DNA of 64,000 nucleotides, taken from positions 1-64,000 of the IMG/VR virus record IMGVR_UViG_3300025151_000028, one strand, 5' to 3'. The number at the start of each line of letters is the position of its first letter. The stretch's first letter is position 1. Source of the stretch: a virus. This document shows positions 10,401-17,029 of the stretch, piece by piece. Position numbers and translations under genes: made by a program. The notes below the pieces were generated by a model, which saw nothing but the letters and a program-made list of their open reading frames with translations, was not told the origin of the DNA and ran no database searches.

Positions 10401-11068
10401 TATTGAATTGCAAACTGGTATGTACCTGCTTTTAAATTACCTATAGTTCTGATCTGAGTGATCATTAATTGAGGTATTTCAAAGTTAGGTTGAATTTTAA
10501 GCTGATTACAATCGAGCTGATCAGTTTCTGTAGAATTACAAATACTTCCCTCTGATGTTAGATTAATTACATAAGGGATATTTTCTATGTCTAAATATCT
10601 TCTAGGATTAACTCCATCTGTCCAGTAGAGTTCTGTTGTACAGTTTGTTATTCTATGTACAACTTTAGGGATTGGATGATTTACATCAAAGTTAAGACAA
10701 GGAGCATTTACAAGTGTTTGATATTGACAATCATTATTGTCCATAAATCCAATCTCGCTACCTCCTGTACTTGGGTTGGCTAAAAAGAATATATTCTTAC
10801 GTTTCTCAGGAATAAAATGAGAACCAATGAGCTTATATCCTGCAGGAAAATCTAAGCACAACTCATTACCTGGCTCATTCTGATAGTTTACAGAACTAGA
10901 GTCAAAGTTTTCTACAGCAGCATTTAAAGCATACGTAAGCCTTCCAGGACCAACTTGATTAATAGAGCTGTCTAGGTTTAATCCTGTCCTAGCAACACCT
11001 GCATTTAATCTAATGTTACCCTGCTTCTTTGTTTTGTCAGAATCTTTTTTTGATTGCTGTTTAGCCAT
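4412..11068 (-). CDS. Very large tail muzzle/stabilisation-like protein with poly-Thr-linked C-terminal segments
   Basis: 2218 residues, the longest gene here. The N-terminus (NIRLNAGVARTGLNLDSSINQVGPGRLTYALNA) is the type I associate with the crAss-like tail stabilisation or muzzle protein, which forms the distal tail tube. The first ~1600 residues are beta-rich with many Tyr, Asn and Asp. From about residue 1605 onward, runs of Thr (near 1607-1640, 1720-1740, 1765, 1890, 2135-2153, 2208-2213) split the end into small Cys-containing domains, some with propeller-like strands (SSKLWTIDTDIKEWDI). Gene order after the ring-like genes supports the call. The poly-Thr C-terminal extension is unusual and suggests an added receptor-facing part. 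Confidence 0.7.
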   Translation of the reverse strand: MAKQQSKKDSDKTKKQGNIRLNAGVARTGLNLDSSINQVGPGRLTYALNAAVENFDSSSVNYQNEPGNELCLDFPAGYKLIGSHFIPEKRKNIFFLANPSTGGSEIGFMDNNDCQYQTLVNAPCLNFDVNHPIPKVVHRITNCTTELYWTDGVNPRRYLDIENIPYVINLTSEGSICNSTETDQLDCNQLKIQPNFEIPQLMITQIRTIGNLKAGTYQFAIQYSDASGNELTSFYSVTNPLPIADEFTTTVNFDYPVGKSIVVGISNLDLSGQFEYYNLAVIKTINNITSVEIVGTYSIEDSTREVTYTGGDQSPIQLSISDIFEKFPYYDIAQDVTAVQDVLVWDNLTSIDRINYQSIANQITLGWETYRIPADENYADELNAVNLRGYMRDEVYAFEIVFLLKNGKQTDGFHIPGRERGANEAYPDVADSGINQNNDFIGDPDYYAGDVGFKPWWKIYNTASVTGPSVGQSNDANYKGPWEYGEFAYWESTETYPCEPDVWGDLSEQPIRHHKFPDVAVSPIIENGPIVYDNDKIVPTMQNDAVFPIGVRLDNSQVHTLIQNSGLTQDQKDDIVAYKIVRADRGTNKSIVAKGILRNVNKYTRDEEDYYYPNYPYNDLSSDPYVLANNNAWSADSEAYLVYLPEAEPDTSTFLAIIQGLEVTVNENQGVFEYTSALNGKVTQAVIDLDEVVEICSLTRPVPLLGKMVIGPGNYDVWRVFTDNTLTSCGHRIRWFDPFTDWNDTPYVNGVFRTQYMFDNGALGTSKKYTVITEVGAPEPDVTYCGRVWAGPLGWLDCCRPRQTLMPEEVFDPGEVENPPGVKKGSDYEGDSTSNNGWYGRRTKSRRSSLGCKDEKPQPSIEEQEDGEITYRQVFNSPETSFGQPFLGSVLKLESVMFGGGKAHWVQVKDNANYKLLSKEAQQDALDSSKKMADLSNPQSLGVMFTAYQAYLTIYINGITRKNYAMSFNSRANYDYSFDVGNNINGGIKQRDIDLTRYLIPGVQSLGPKEEYSINNWNRETSVFIKTLEERELPSSNTVSVPPLPFPSQTPSLLSGGEPLIEDKSRFTIGNKGACATPEKEQDLTVVSYYASMKNIFPNQYGQMYSYTTIDTGYQALIEDTGTSTIFGGDTFISRFAFKTKLPYFIDNRVGAPDDSDIFYDEIGNIGYPRYWHSARSILEDYDLEDGGSTTPVRNLISYKAHNFDCPNDPSTIEPGGGSYRTFYDGYMYLFAYGIPNFYCETTYNTDLRQAFNNKEGDFWPHVSSGIPDDWLQETNVPIAQDNTYYYNVTYSKQNKENVFSHLPPDWKDDLCYTVFPFRAIYSDAAITTADSRVNNWLVYRALSFHDFPQNYGNLTSLDGIQNKAILARFENKSLLYNNLLTIDTSNPQAAYIGNPRLFDSSPPIDFAETDLGYVGSQNKFLLKIPQGQITVDAKRGQVFLVSGTKVQDLTAFGSGVNRFMADHLPFEILQYFPNVPTDNHFNGIGLHGVYDSKFERVIITKRDYIPLRNDIKYDEDTGEFYIEGTAAPLFAQADPTSRLPQVCTLYKSQPFDDTINIQYVPCGEDYVETILLECGSTICQGIEICARQIVYSNISLIVQGACGDTTTTTTTNGTTTTSTTIRKTTTTTTTVQVTTTTTTAKSDPPRHIVYLEDEKYFCNKSWTISFDFNTKSWISFHSYIPNFYIGENNFFYSGVNGCCTSDGFGNLEVIAGELLPPTLPTTTTTTTKTTLFPTTTTTSTFRDLVIEGGEVTPTFCELTGGTGIITITTTTTAPCYTPSENSITDSFLEGYQIVGGSPTISTGSSQDACRAMNLISPNVLGIYIQVSYDSYDIGEAVYVWDPIAPYCEGLSEGWYSNTENTDSVFYVASNSRIEQIEYCDSCLSTTTTIAPPPELDECCGFISVTPEGLYVSGGSEDSTSQDGYVNVPGFVYSATTGVAFTSSKLWTIDTDIKEWDITLSPFTATFNRDITYGETPSVAGNIALSDTVLLGVNSTTAPQKILEIDITANTAVVNVQFEIQLNRVVESNLLYTKENKLVLISKDGLDYYITQFDYSSGNVELDVSLGQLTGRIMLFECDCIIKVLIDSILYIFDPIQGLVNVTETDPNFPPPNASPIDFKTLSQSAAYLNCGIENTTTTSTSTSTTTSTTTISPTCYEYEVSGPIATYYTDCFGQQQVISLGSGQTQIVCAGLGIIGATLIGPCPDYTTTTSTTNPPV

Positions 11069-11073
11069 AATTC

Positions 11074-12048
11074 TTAATTATTGCGTCTTCTTCTTGTACC
11101 GTATCTATTTGTACGAGTTGGAAGTTCATACTTGTTGAACCTGTTCAAGTCTTTTTTTATCCTCCTTTGTTTCTCCCAAGGAGTTTGTTTTTTAATTTCA
11201 ATCTCTGCTTCTATATACTTCTCATTATATTCTTGCTTATAATAAGCCAGCTTTTGTTGAAGTTGATTGAAAGTTTCATCATTTGTTTGATTAGTTAATG
11301 TTTCAAAAACTTTGAACTTAAGAAACGATTCAACATACTCTGCTATACGATAGTTATCAGGAACCAATTGATTTCCTGTTGTATCATATTCTGTAGCATA
11401 AAACATTAAGTGAACTACGCCATTTCTAAAATTAGTTACAAACTTATTATCTCTAATATCAAATGAATCATAGGTTGCAGATCCAGGAGTAAACTCTCTT
11501 ACAGGTGGTGCAAAGTTGTTCCAGTCATTTCTGTAACTTACATCACATTGTTTTCTTGTAGAAATGTTACCTGGTCTTAGTAAATAACTATGTCTATATG
11601 ATCTAGCTATCTCGTTGTTTGTTTTATACACTGCTTGAACTAATTCAGGCATACATGTACCATCACAACTTGGATGTTGACAGCTAGGATTATTACAAGG
11701 AGTTCCTCCTATAGTTAATGGAGATATTTGTATAGTTGTTGCATTAGCTGCTTGTGAGTAGAATGATGTAGCTGAAGGATAAGGATTTCCTGGTATCTCA
11801 GCACACATCCAAGCTTCTCTAACAGCATGAAAGTTATCTGGTAATCTTGCTTGAAAATCTTCAATAAACAACACTTGTTCACTTATTACATAAGTAGTTC
11901 TGCCTAGCTTTCTTAGACACTTGTCTAGATAGGTAGGGAAGAGCAAATCATCTACAGCACCTGTATCAAAGTAACTTTTGAGTTCTTCTTTTACAGTAGC
12001 GTATATAGGCTCTGGGGAAATAAAATTGTATTTATAGTAGTACGACAT
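11074..12048 (-). CDS. Ring/collar-like tail connector protein
   Basis: 324 residues. The start (SYYYKYNFISPEPIYATVKEEL) and the segment LDKCLRKLGRTTYVISEQVL resemble a crAss-like conserved structural protein encoded just before the muzzle gene; in that group such proteins form rings of the tail. A Cys-rich loop near residues 117-132 (CNNPSCQHPSCDGTC) could bind a metal. The C-terminus is helical and ends in a basic tail (RTNRYGTRRRRNN). It lies 5 bases upstream of the muzzle-like gene. The ring role is inferred from synteny and no fold is proven. Confidence 0.6.
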   Translation of the reverse strand: MSYYYKYNFISPEPIYATVKEELKSYFDTGAVDDLLFPTYLDKCLRKLGRTTYVISEQVLFIEDFQARLPDNFHAVREAWMCAEIPGNPYPSATSFYSQAANATTIQISPLTIGGTPCNNPSCQHPSCDGTCMPELVQAVYKTNNEIARSYRHSYLLRPGNISTRKQCDVSYRNDWNNFAPPVREFTPGSATYDSFDIRDNKFVTNFRNGVVHLMFYATEYDTTGNQLVPDNYRIAEYVESFLKFKVFETLTNQTNDETFNQLQQKLAYYKQEYNEKYIEAEIEIKKQTPWEKQRRIKKDLNRFNKYELPTRTNRYGTRRRRNN

Positions 12049-12051
12049 AAT

Positions 12052-12531
12052 TTATTTTTTCCATTCATGATACATGTGTTGGTATTTATCGTCAGTTTTT
12101 ATATAGTGTGATAATAATCTTGAGGTAATTCTTGAGGGTTTAAAGTACCATAATTCAGAGTTTCTAAATCTAGCGCTCTCTTTAAACCACATCCACCCAA
12201 AGAAGTATCCTTCTGTGTGATAGTTAAAGTTATATATAACTTTTCCTTTCTCTTTAGTTTTCTGCCAGTCAATAGGTAAGTTGACAAACTCTTTACCATC
12301 TACACCTTTCACTCTTCTTCTTTTCTTTTTGTTTATAGAAAATTGTCCAAGGCTACCTACTAACTTTTCTTTCTTTCCTGTTTCTAATATATAGTGTTTA
12401 AATGCATCATTATACTGATACAATATATTTCTCCACTCATCAAAAGACAGATTCACCAAAGGGTGTTTCTTACAGAAATCATTGTAGTTATCTTTACTTG
12501 CACTTCTCCAATCAACAGAGACTCTAGCCAT
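12052..12531 (-). CDS. Conserved crAss-like structural-region protein, unknown function
   Basis: 159 residues, basic and rich in aromatics. N-terminal half: DWRSASKDNYNDFCKKHPLVNLSFDEW, helical. A basic patch KKKRRRVKG follows, then a beta-rich part (YNFNYHTEGYFFGWMWFK). No catalytic motif is visible. It sits between two ring/connector-like genes with spacing of 3-6 bases, a position kept in crAss-like genomes as I recall them. It is probably a virion or assembly protein; the basic patch leaves nucleic-acid contact possible. Confidence 0.6.
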   Translation of the reverse strand: MARVSVDWRSASKDNYNDFCKKHPLVNLSFDEWRNILYQYNDAFKHYILETGKKEKLVGSLGQFSINKKKRRRVKGVDGKEFVNLPIDWQKTKEKGKVIYNFNYHTEGYFFGWMWFKESARFRNSELWYFKPSRITSRLLSHYIKTDDKYQHMYHEWKK

Positions 12532-12537
12532 TTGTTA

Positions 12538-13263
12538 TTAATTTGTAGGCTGGGCGTTTGGTGCTTGTCCATCTATTCCTTCGTTACTCATATCTGTCTT
12601 AATTTGAAAATATGTAGATAAAAGTTTTGTAGAAGTCATTGCAAGGACTTGTTGCTCTAAGTATCCAGGAAGTGCATATTCTTTATCCAGTGGGTTCTTA
12701 CATAGATCCTCTACAGAATAATTTGTGCCACAATCACAATCTGGATACATTATTTCATTAGGCACATCTTCTTCAAATAATGCTGCCAACCTTATTGATT
12801 TTAATAATGGGTTACTCACATATAAGTAACCATTAGATATCCAAAAATAACTGTCCTTTTTAATTATTCTAAGTTTCAGTATATTTAGATATCTGTTTAT
12901 TGTTATTTCTTTTAGTTTAGTACCTTTCCCTCCCATAGCGTTTATGGAGTAAACACCTTGAATTACATATTGATAGTTACCTTCTGATATTCTAGGTAGT
13001 TTAAATTTAGTTCTTGCTACAGTACAAGGGTCAGCATATTCACAACATTCTGAAATAGGAACTTCTACCATCTCTAAACAAGGAATGGTAGTAAACAGGG
13101 TATCGCTAGCCCATAACTTCCTTACATTGGTTTCTCTTTTGATTAACGTCAAGGCATTATTTCTTATTTCAGAAGCAATTGCTCTGTCTGTAATAAGTGC
13201 ATCAGTTGATAAAATCTTATGCGTAGATCGCACATCTGAAACCAATTTTCTTAATGTTGCCAT
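12538..13263 (-). CDS. Connector/tail hub-like structural protein
   Basis: 241 residues. The N-terminus is helical (LRKLVSDVRSTHKILSTDALITDRAIASEI). The middle is beta-rich, with a Cys cluster at about 90-98 (ECCEYADPC) and another at about 172-190 (DCDCGTN..EDLC). The C-terminal helix LEQQVLAMTSTKLLSTYFQ resembles the end of the 243-residue gene at 26715-27446, so both may be connector-type paralogues. It is tightly coupled to the phosphoesterase upstream (2-base gap) and the 159-residue gene downstream. The assignment rests on context. Confidence 0.55.
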   Translation of the reverse strand: MATLRKLVSDVRSTHKILSTDALITDRAIASEIRNNALTLIKRETNVRKLWASDTLFTTIPCLEMVEVPISECCEYADPCTVARTKFKLPRISEGNYQYVIQGVYSINAMGGKGTKLKEITINRYLNILKLRIIKKDSYFWISNGYLYVSNPLLKSIRLAALFEEDVPNEIMYPDCDCGTNYSVEDLCKNPLDKEYALPGYLEQQVLAMTSTKLLSTYFQIKTDMSNEGIDGQAPNAQPTN

Positions 13264-13265
13264 AA

Positions 13266-14504
13266 TTATATTCTTTCTTCAAATTCAGCCACCTTACCAT
13301 GCTCATTATCATAGACTAAAGCAAGAGCAGCTCGTACACTATGTACAAAGTTGTTATCTTTATGCCATCTATCTGTACCAGACAAACTAGGCATTTGTTG
13401 TATTCTAACCCCTTTTATTTCTTTAGCCATGTAGTGATGTTTATCACCTGTATGGACTTCTCTGTATTTAGCATCACCAAACATGGATGCATATTTTGGA
13501 TGAGTGGCAAATAATAGTGGTAGTTGATCTATCTTACAGTTCCCATGATGGTAACCTATAAATGTTTCACCAACTACAGTTGCTTTTATTAATCCTTCAT
13601 CTCTTATAAAACTTACATTCTTTTCATCTGTAAAGTATATATCTAATGCGTGTGCTAGGTAGAAAGACTTTGTTCTATCATGATTACCCTGGACTAATAT
13701 AACTTCTACATGATTAGAGTTTGCTTTTAACATCTTGATAGTATCTACAAGTATTGCAAAACCTAGTTCATACTCAGAAGAATAATCTAATATGGTATCT
13801 TGTGGTGTTCCGTTTGTTGTTGAATTTTGGTAGTTATCTGTATGAAAAAAGTCATTAGATATTGGAAATACCACCTTATCTATATCATAAACAGATTTTA
13901 CTTTATGCATCAACTTTTGAGCCACTTCGAAAAATCTTCTTACTCTCACTGCAGGGTTGTTATCACCATCAACATATCGCTTTGCTAAGTGATAATCAGA
14001 TAGAGATAACTCAACATCTGCAAAATCTTTACCACTTTTCTGTGGTGAGGGGATTGGAATGTAGTTTGATTTATAGTTCTCTAAAAACTTGCTGAAATCC
14101 TCAGCTGTGTAATCTTTTGGTGTCTTCCTCTTTGAAAATACTGAGGAAGTAAACTTTCCGCTTGGAAGTACTTTAGACCAGTAGTTTGTAATTATGTATT
14201 TGTCTAGGTCTATTTTGTGAAGCTTTGCTAGCTCTAGGTGGTCTTTGGGTTCATAATCAAGAGTGATTGTACTCTCTATAGTTCCCTTCTCATTGTTAAC
14301 CTTCTTTAGTGATTCAAAGGTTGTTGAATCGTTTGATGTTTTTAAGAATACCTCTCCTTCATCTTTCTCTCTACTTCTGATCTCCTTAATTAATTCATCT
14401 ACTTCATCTTCTGTTATGTTCAGCTTTTCAGCATAAAACTTTTTACTTTTCTTCCAGCCCAGTAGTCCCTCTAGCTGTCTGAGTAGTTTCTCATTGTACG
14501 ACAT
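13266..14504 (-). CDS. Calcineurin-like metallophosphoesterase with N-terminal helix-turn-helix
   Basis: 412 residues. The metal-binding motifs appear in order: D170-Y-H (LSDYH), N217-D218 (ISNDFFHTDN), G-N-H-D at 273-276, HH near 319-320 and the terminal H-x-G-D-x-H-H at 351-357. This is the calcineurin-like phosphoesterase pattern, which hydrolyses phosphomono- or diesters using two metals. Residues about 17-46 look like a helix-turn-helix (WKKSKKFYAEKLNITEDEVDELIKE), so the protein may bind nucleic acid. It is the first gene of the last late unit, preceded by a promoter-like site (14533-14565). It may process DNA or RNA ends during assembly; the substrate is unknown. Confidence 0.85.
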   Translation of the reverse strand: MSYNEKLLRQLEGLLGWKKSKKFYAEKLNITEDEVDELIKEIRSREKDEGEVFLKTSNDSTTFESLKKVNNEKGTIESTITLDYEPKDHLELAKLHKIDLDKYIITNYWSKVLPSGKFTSSVFSKRKTPKDYTAEDFSKFLENYKSNYIPIPSPQKSGKDFADVELSLSDYHLAKRYVDGDNNPAVRVRRFFEVAQKLMHKVKSVYDIDKVVFPISNDFFHTDNYQNSTTNGTPQDTILDYSSEYELGFAILVDTIKMLKANSNHVEVILVQGNHDRTKSFYLAHALDIYFTDEKNVSFIRDEGLIKATVVGETFIGYHHGNCKIDQLPLLFATHPKYASMFGDAKYREVHTGDKHHYMAKEIKGVRIQQMPSLSGTDRWHKDNNFVHSVRAALALVYDNEHGKVAEFEERI

Positions 14505-14532
14505 TTAATTGTGCTTTAGTTAAAAAATATTG

Positions 14533-14565
14533 TAAAGATATAAAATTTATTTTGGATATTACAAA
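14533..14565 (-). promoter_or_regulatory. Bacteroidota-type promoter for the phosphoesterase-to-muzzle unit
   Basis: On the minus strand, TTTG (14562-14565) is followed by a 21-base spacer and TATCTTTA (14533-14540). This matches the -33 TTTG and, in 7 of 8 positions, the -7 TAnnTTTG consensus of Bacteroidota housekeeping sigma. The site lies about 30 bases upstream of the ATG at 14504 and downstream of the terminator at 14614-14646, which makes good sense of transcription. Confidence 0.55.
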
Positions 14566-14613
14566 TAAATTTACTAAACCAGGTTATTATTTATAATCAA
14601 TTTAGTTATAAAT

Positions 14614-14646
14614 AAAAACTCCTAGGGCTACTAATAACCCTAGGAG
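14614..14646 (-). terminator. Rho-independent terminator of the fibre cluster
   Basis: A perfect 9-base stem, CTCCTAGGG (14619-14627) with CCCTAGGAG (14638-14646), has a 10-base loop. On the minus strand it is followed by TTTTT. It lies just after the last fibre-module gene. Confidence 0.8.
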
Positions 14647-14677
14647 AAGCCTTGTAAAACCAACAAAACAAGACTTT

Positions 14678-14905
14678 TTATACATTAATATCTAGGAATA
14701 TCCCTTCATCAATTGCCATAACTCTAATAACTGTTGCTAAATCAGGTATCTGATCAGTTGGATAACCATCTATTTTATCCTTACCTAACAACTCATCTCT
14801 AGTTACATTTGTTGCAAATGGAGCTGTAAAGTTATTTATGTCTGAGTAGAGATTAAACAAGTGAAGATCTTCACCTATTGTGTCTATTTTTATTAAAGCT
14901 GTCAT
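14678..14905 (-). CDS. Stand-alone fibre-module protein
   Basis: 75 residues consisting almost entirely of the repeated module (F-N-L-Y-S-D-I-N-N-F-T-A-P-F). The usual GPFDLYSD core has become HLFNLYSD. It ends with VIRVMAIDEG, equivalent to the last strand of the other copies. There is no poly-Thr linker or extra domain. It is the last gene before the terminator at 14614-14646. A free module could cap or decorate an assembly built of longer module proteins; that is inference. Confidence 0.65.
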   Translation of the reverse strand: MTALIKIDTIGEDLHLFNLYSDINNFTAPFATNVTRDELLGKDKIDGYPTDQIPDLATVIRVMAIDEGIFLDINV

Positions 14906-14911
14906 ATTGTA

Positions 14912-15148
14912 TTATGAAAATATGATTGCAACATTCTCAGAGTTTGTACACGTTCCAGTGTTTTGAACTTTTAGAATTGTTGTATTTTGATTTACTCCTA
15001 CATCAACACCAGCTGGTGCTATAAGAGATGACATTGAAACACCAGTTGCCACAGGAGTGGTGAAAAGATCACTATTTTCATATATATCGACAGGTCCTGA
15101 ATTAGCTCCGTATGGTGCTGTTATTTTTACATTTACGGTAAAAGCCAT
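14912..15148 (-). CDS. Stand-alone fibre-module protein
   Basis: 78 residues. The whole protein is one copy of the module: a strand (FTVNVKITAP), then SGPVDIYENSDLFTTPVATGV and a last strand TTILKVQNTGTCTN. The Y-S-D-x-D of other copies is Y-E-N-S-D here. No linker or extra domain is present. It is 6 bases from its downstream neighbour and of the same size class, which suggests tandem duplication followed by divergence. Confidence 0.65.
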   Translation of the reverse strand: MAFTVNVKITAPYGANSGPVDIYENSDLFTTPVATGVSMSSLIAPAGVDVGVNQNTTILKVQNTGTCTNSENVAIIFS

Positions 15149-15174
15149 ATTATATTGTTTTTAAGATTTATAAA

Positions 15175-16437
15175 TTAAATTGTACATATATCAACAGATG
15201 AATCAACTTGACCACTTGTAGATATTTCCATTGCAAATCGTGAACTACCTGATACTTCAAAAGCATGCCAAGGTTGTGAAGTATTACCTTGGAAAATACT
15301 AGTTCCTTGTGCATTCTGATAAAAGATAGAGCTACTAGTTGGTGCATTACTTGCATTAACGTTGGACACCCAAATATCTAGTGTTAGGTTTTGAGCACAT
15401 GCAGAAGTAGAACTTGTTTGTCCGAATGGACTCAACAATCCTTGTGTCAACCCACCCACTGTAGTAGTGGTGGTAGTTGTAGCTGCTGTTGAACTAGTCG
15501 TTGTTGTTTGAGAAGGTGCAGTTGCTGTTATAGTACCTAAATCACAAGCTCCTACAGCACTACTCGTAGTAGTAGTGGTTGTTGGTGCTGCTGTTGTAGT
15601 AGTAGTTGTTGTTGATGATGTGGTACTAGTAGTTGTTGTGTTTACTATAATATTACCAATAACCTCAAGATCTTCTGTAAGTCCACCTTTAGTAAACGAT
15701 ACATCTGAAACAAGTGAATTAGTTGCAGATTGAGTATCACTTAATATTACAGCTGGTGACCCAAGACCTTGTAACGTTGCTCTGTTTTGGAAAGTATGTA
15801 TTCCAGTCTTTTGATTTGTAACTATTACTTTTACTACTGCTCCTGTACCAACTAGAATCTCTCCTGATAATGGGTAATTAGATGCATCAATACTTTCCTG
15901 AACTTGAACAACATCGTTTACAAGTATTTGCATGCCTACCTGAAATATTTCAGAAGGTGTAGTAGTTGTAAGTTCCCAACCTAACTTCTCAGGAGTTCCT
16001 GTAGTAGTTGTGGTTGTTGTTGGTGCAGTGGTTGTTGTAGTTGTAGTAGCTGCTGTGGTAGTGGTTGTTGTTGTTGGTGCCACAGTAGTAGTTGTTGTAG
16101 TAGTAGCTGCAGTTGTTGTTGTGGTAGTTGTCGGAGCTACTGTTGTACTTGTGGTTGTTGTAGCTACCGTTGTTGTTGTTGTGGTGGTAGGTGCAACAGT
16201 TGTTGTTGTAGTAGTTGGACAATTAGTTGGTAAGTCAATACAATTTTCACATGTACCAACAGAGCAAACTCGTATAATCGTTGCTCCCATAGGAAGTGTA
16301 ACTGTATATCCAGCTACTAAATCTACAGCTGGGACTTGTGTTTCAAATGGAGTTGTGAATCCGTCCGCATCTGAATATAAGTCAAAAGGTCCAGCAGCGC
16401 CTCCAGGTGGAATGGTTATGGTTATTTGTATTAACAT
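15175..16437 (-). CDS. Module-bearing fibre/adhesin with long poly-Thr stalk
   Basis: 420 residues. Residues 1-65 are the canonical module (AGPFDLYSDADGFTTPFETQV ending IIRVCSVGTCEN). About residues 75-146 form a stalk of seven-Thr runs separated by VAP or AAT, a near-perfect tandem repeat. A central beta domain (about 150-265) follows, then two more poly-Thr linkers and a C-terminal beta domain from about 335 (LDIWVSNVNASNAPTSSS..FAMEISTSGQVD). No signal peptide is seen, consistent with virion assembly in the cytoplasm. I infer a host-facing fibre. The Thr-rich stalk could carry O-linked sugars or act as a flexible spacer. Confidence 0.7.
   Translation of the reverse strand: MLIQITITIPPGGAAGPFDLYSDADGFTTPFETQVPAVDLVAGYTVTLPMGATIIRVCSVGTCENCIDLPTNCPTTTTTTVAPTTTTTTTVATTTTSTTVAPTTTTTTTAATTTTTTTVAPTTTTTTTAATTTTTTTAPTTTTTTTGTPEKLGWELTTTTPSEIFQVGMQILVNDVVQVQESIDASNYPLSGEILVGTGAVVKVIVTNQKTGIHTFQNRATLQGLGSPAVILSDTQSATNSLVSDVSFTKGGLTEDLEVIGNIIVNTTTTSTTSSTTTTTTTAAPTTTTTTSSAVGACDLGTITATAPSQTTTTSSTAATTTTTTTVGGLTQGLLSPFGQTSSTSACAQNLTLDIWVSNVNASNAPTSSSIFYQNAQGTSIFQGNTSQPWHAFEVSGSSRFAMEISTSGQVDSSVDICTI
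16001..16216 (-). repeat. ACN trinucleotide tract encoding the poly-Thr stalk
   Basis: About 215 bases of (G-T-N)n on the plus strand, read as ACN Thr codons on the minus strand. Alanine, valine and proline codons interrupt it at regular intervals, giving a period of about 19 codons (57 bases). Codons vary among ACA, ACT and ACC, so it is an imperfect microsatellite. Length change by whole codons would keep the frame. Confidence 0.8.
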
Positions 16438-16440
16438 GGT

Positions 16441-16692
16441 TTAAGGTATTAAAGTTGTTGTTGTTGTTATATTTTCTAAAACTATATCCAAATAATTGAC
16501 GCACTTGCCTATAGACTGCACTCGTACAATGTTTGTGTAATCTGGAACTAGAGAACTAGTGTATCCATTTAACAAGTCAGTGCCTGATACATCTGTTTCA
16601 AAAGGCGTAGTGAAATTATCTACATCTGAGTATAAGTCAAATGCAAAGGTATCAGATCCCATTTGAGATATGGTTAGTAGTACGGTCATCAT
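16441..16692 (-). CDS. Short fibre-module protein with Thr tail
   Basis: About 83 residues: module core AFDLYSDVDNFTTPFETDVSGTDLLNGY, last strand NIVRVQSIGKCVN, then a short tail ending in five Thr. I prefer the ATG at 16692, which overlaps the stop of the upstream gene, or the next ATG at 16689, over the in-frame ATG at 16701: the start then aligns with the M-(T/L/I) starts of sister modules. The Thr tail resembles the beginning of a linker whose distal domain has been lost or was never present. Confidence 0.6.
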   Translation of the reverse strand: MMTVLLTISQMGSDTFAFDLYSDVDNFTTPFETDVSGTDLLNGYTSSLVPDYTNIVRVQSIGKCVNYLDIVLENITTTTTLIP

Positions 16693-17018
16693 TATGAACA
16701 ACAGTTATTATTAATGTTTGTTATTTGTGAGTTAATGTTTATTATCTGTTCTTTAATAGAAGCAATGTCACTAGTGTTAGTTGCAACTTGATTTTTTAAC
16801 TCGACAAGAACAGAGTCTATTTTTGATAATGCTACATTGATTGTATCACAAGCTTCCACACCAGATCCTGGAAGAGTTGGACCATCGTACACAACTGTGC
16901 TCGATACAGTACCATTTGTTCCACAGGAGTTAGTACATTCATTACATGTACTTGTGCATCCACAAGGGTTATTTAAAACTACATCAGTGCAGCAAGGGTT
17001 TACAGGTAGGTATGCCAT
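16692..17018 (-). CDS. Short coiled-coil fibre protein
   Basis: 108 residues. The N-terminal part is Cys-rich (CCTDVVLNNPCGCTSTCNECTNSCG), followed by a strand VVYDGPTLPGSGVEACDTINVALSKID. That segment resembles the neck of the collar fibre next door (VKYTGVDVPVLGIKNGDSLSY). The C-terminal half is a predicted coiled coil (ALSKIDSVLVELKNQVATN to the Asn-rich end), typical of a trimeric fibre neck. It probably trimerises. No receptor domain is present, so it may be an adaptor. Confidence 0.6.
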   Translation of the reverse strand: MAYLPVNPCCTDVVLNNPCGCTSTCNECTNSCGTNGTVSSTVVYDGPTLPGSGVEACDTINVALSKIDSVLVELKNQVATNTSDIASIKEQIININSQITNINNNCCS

Positions 17019-17029
17019 TTTATTTTGTT

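Noticed and set aside
15989-16444. Open frames on both strands across the Thr-stalk tract (poly-Val and Tyr/Asn-rich translations)
   Set aside because: They are shadows of the trinucleotide tract in other frames. The minus-strand frame of the 420-residue gene has the domain architecture and operon context.
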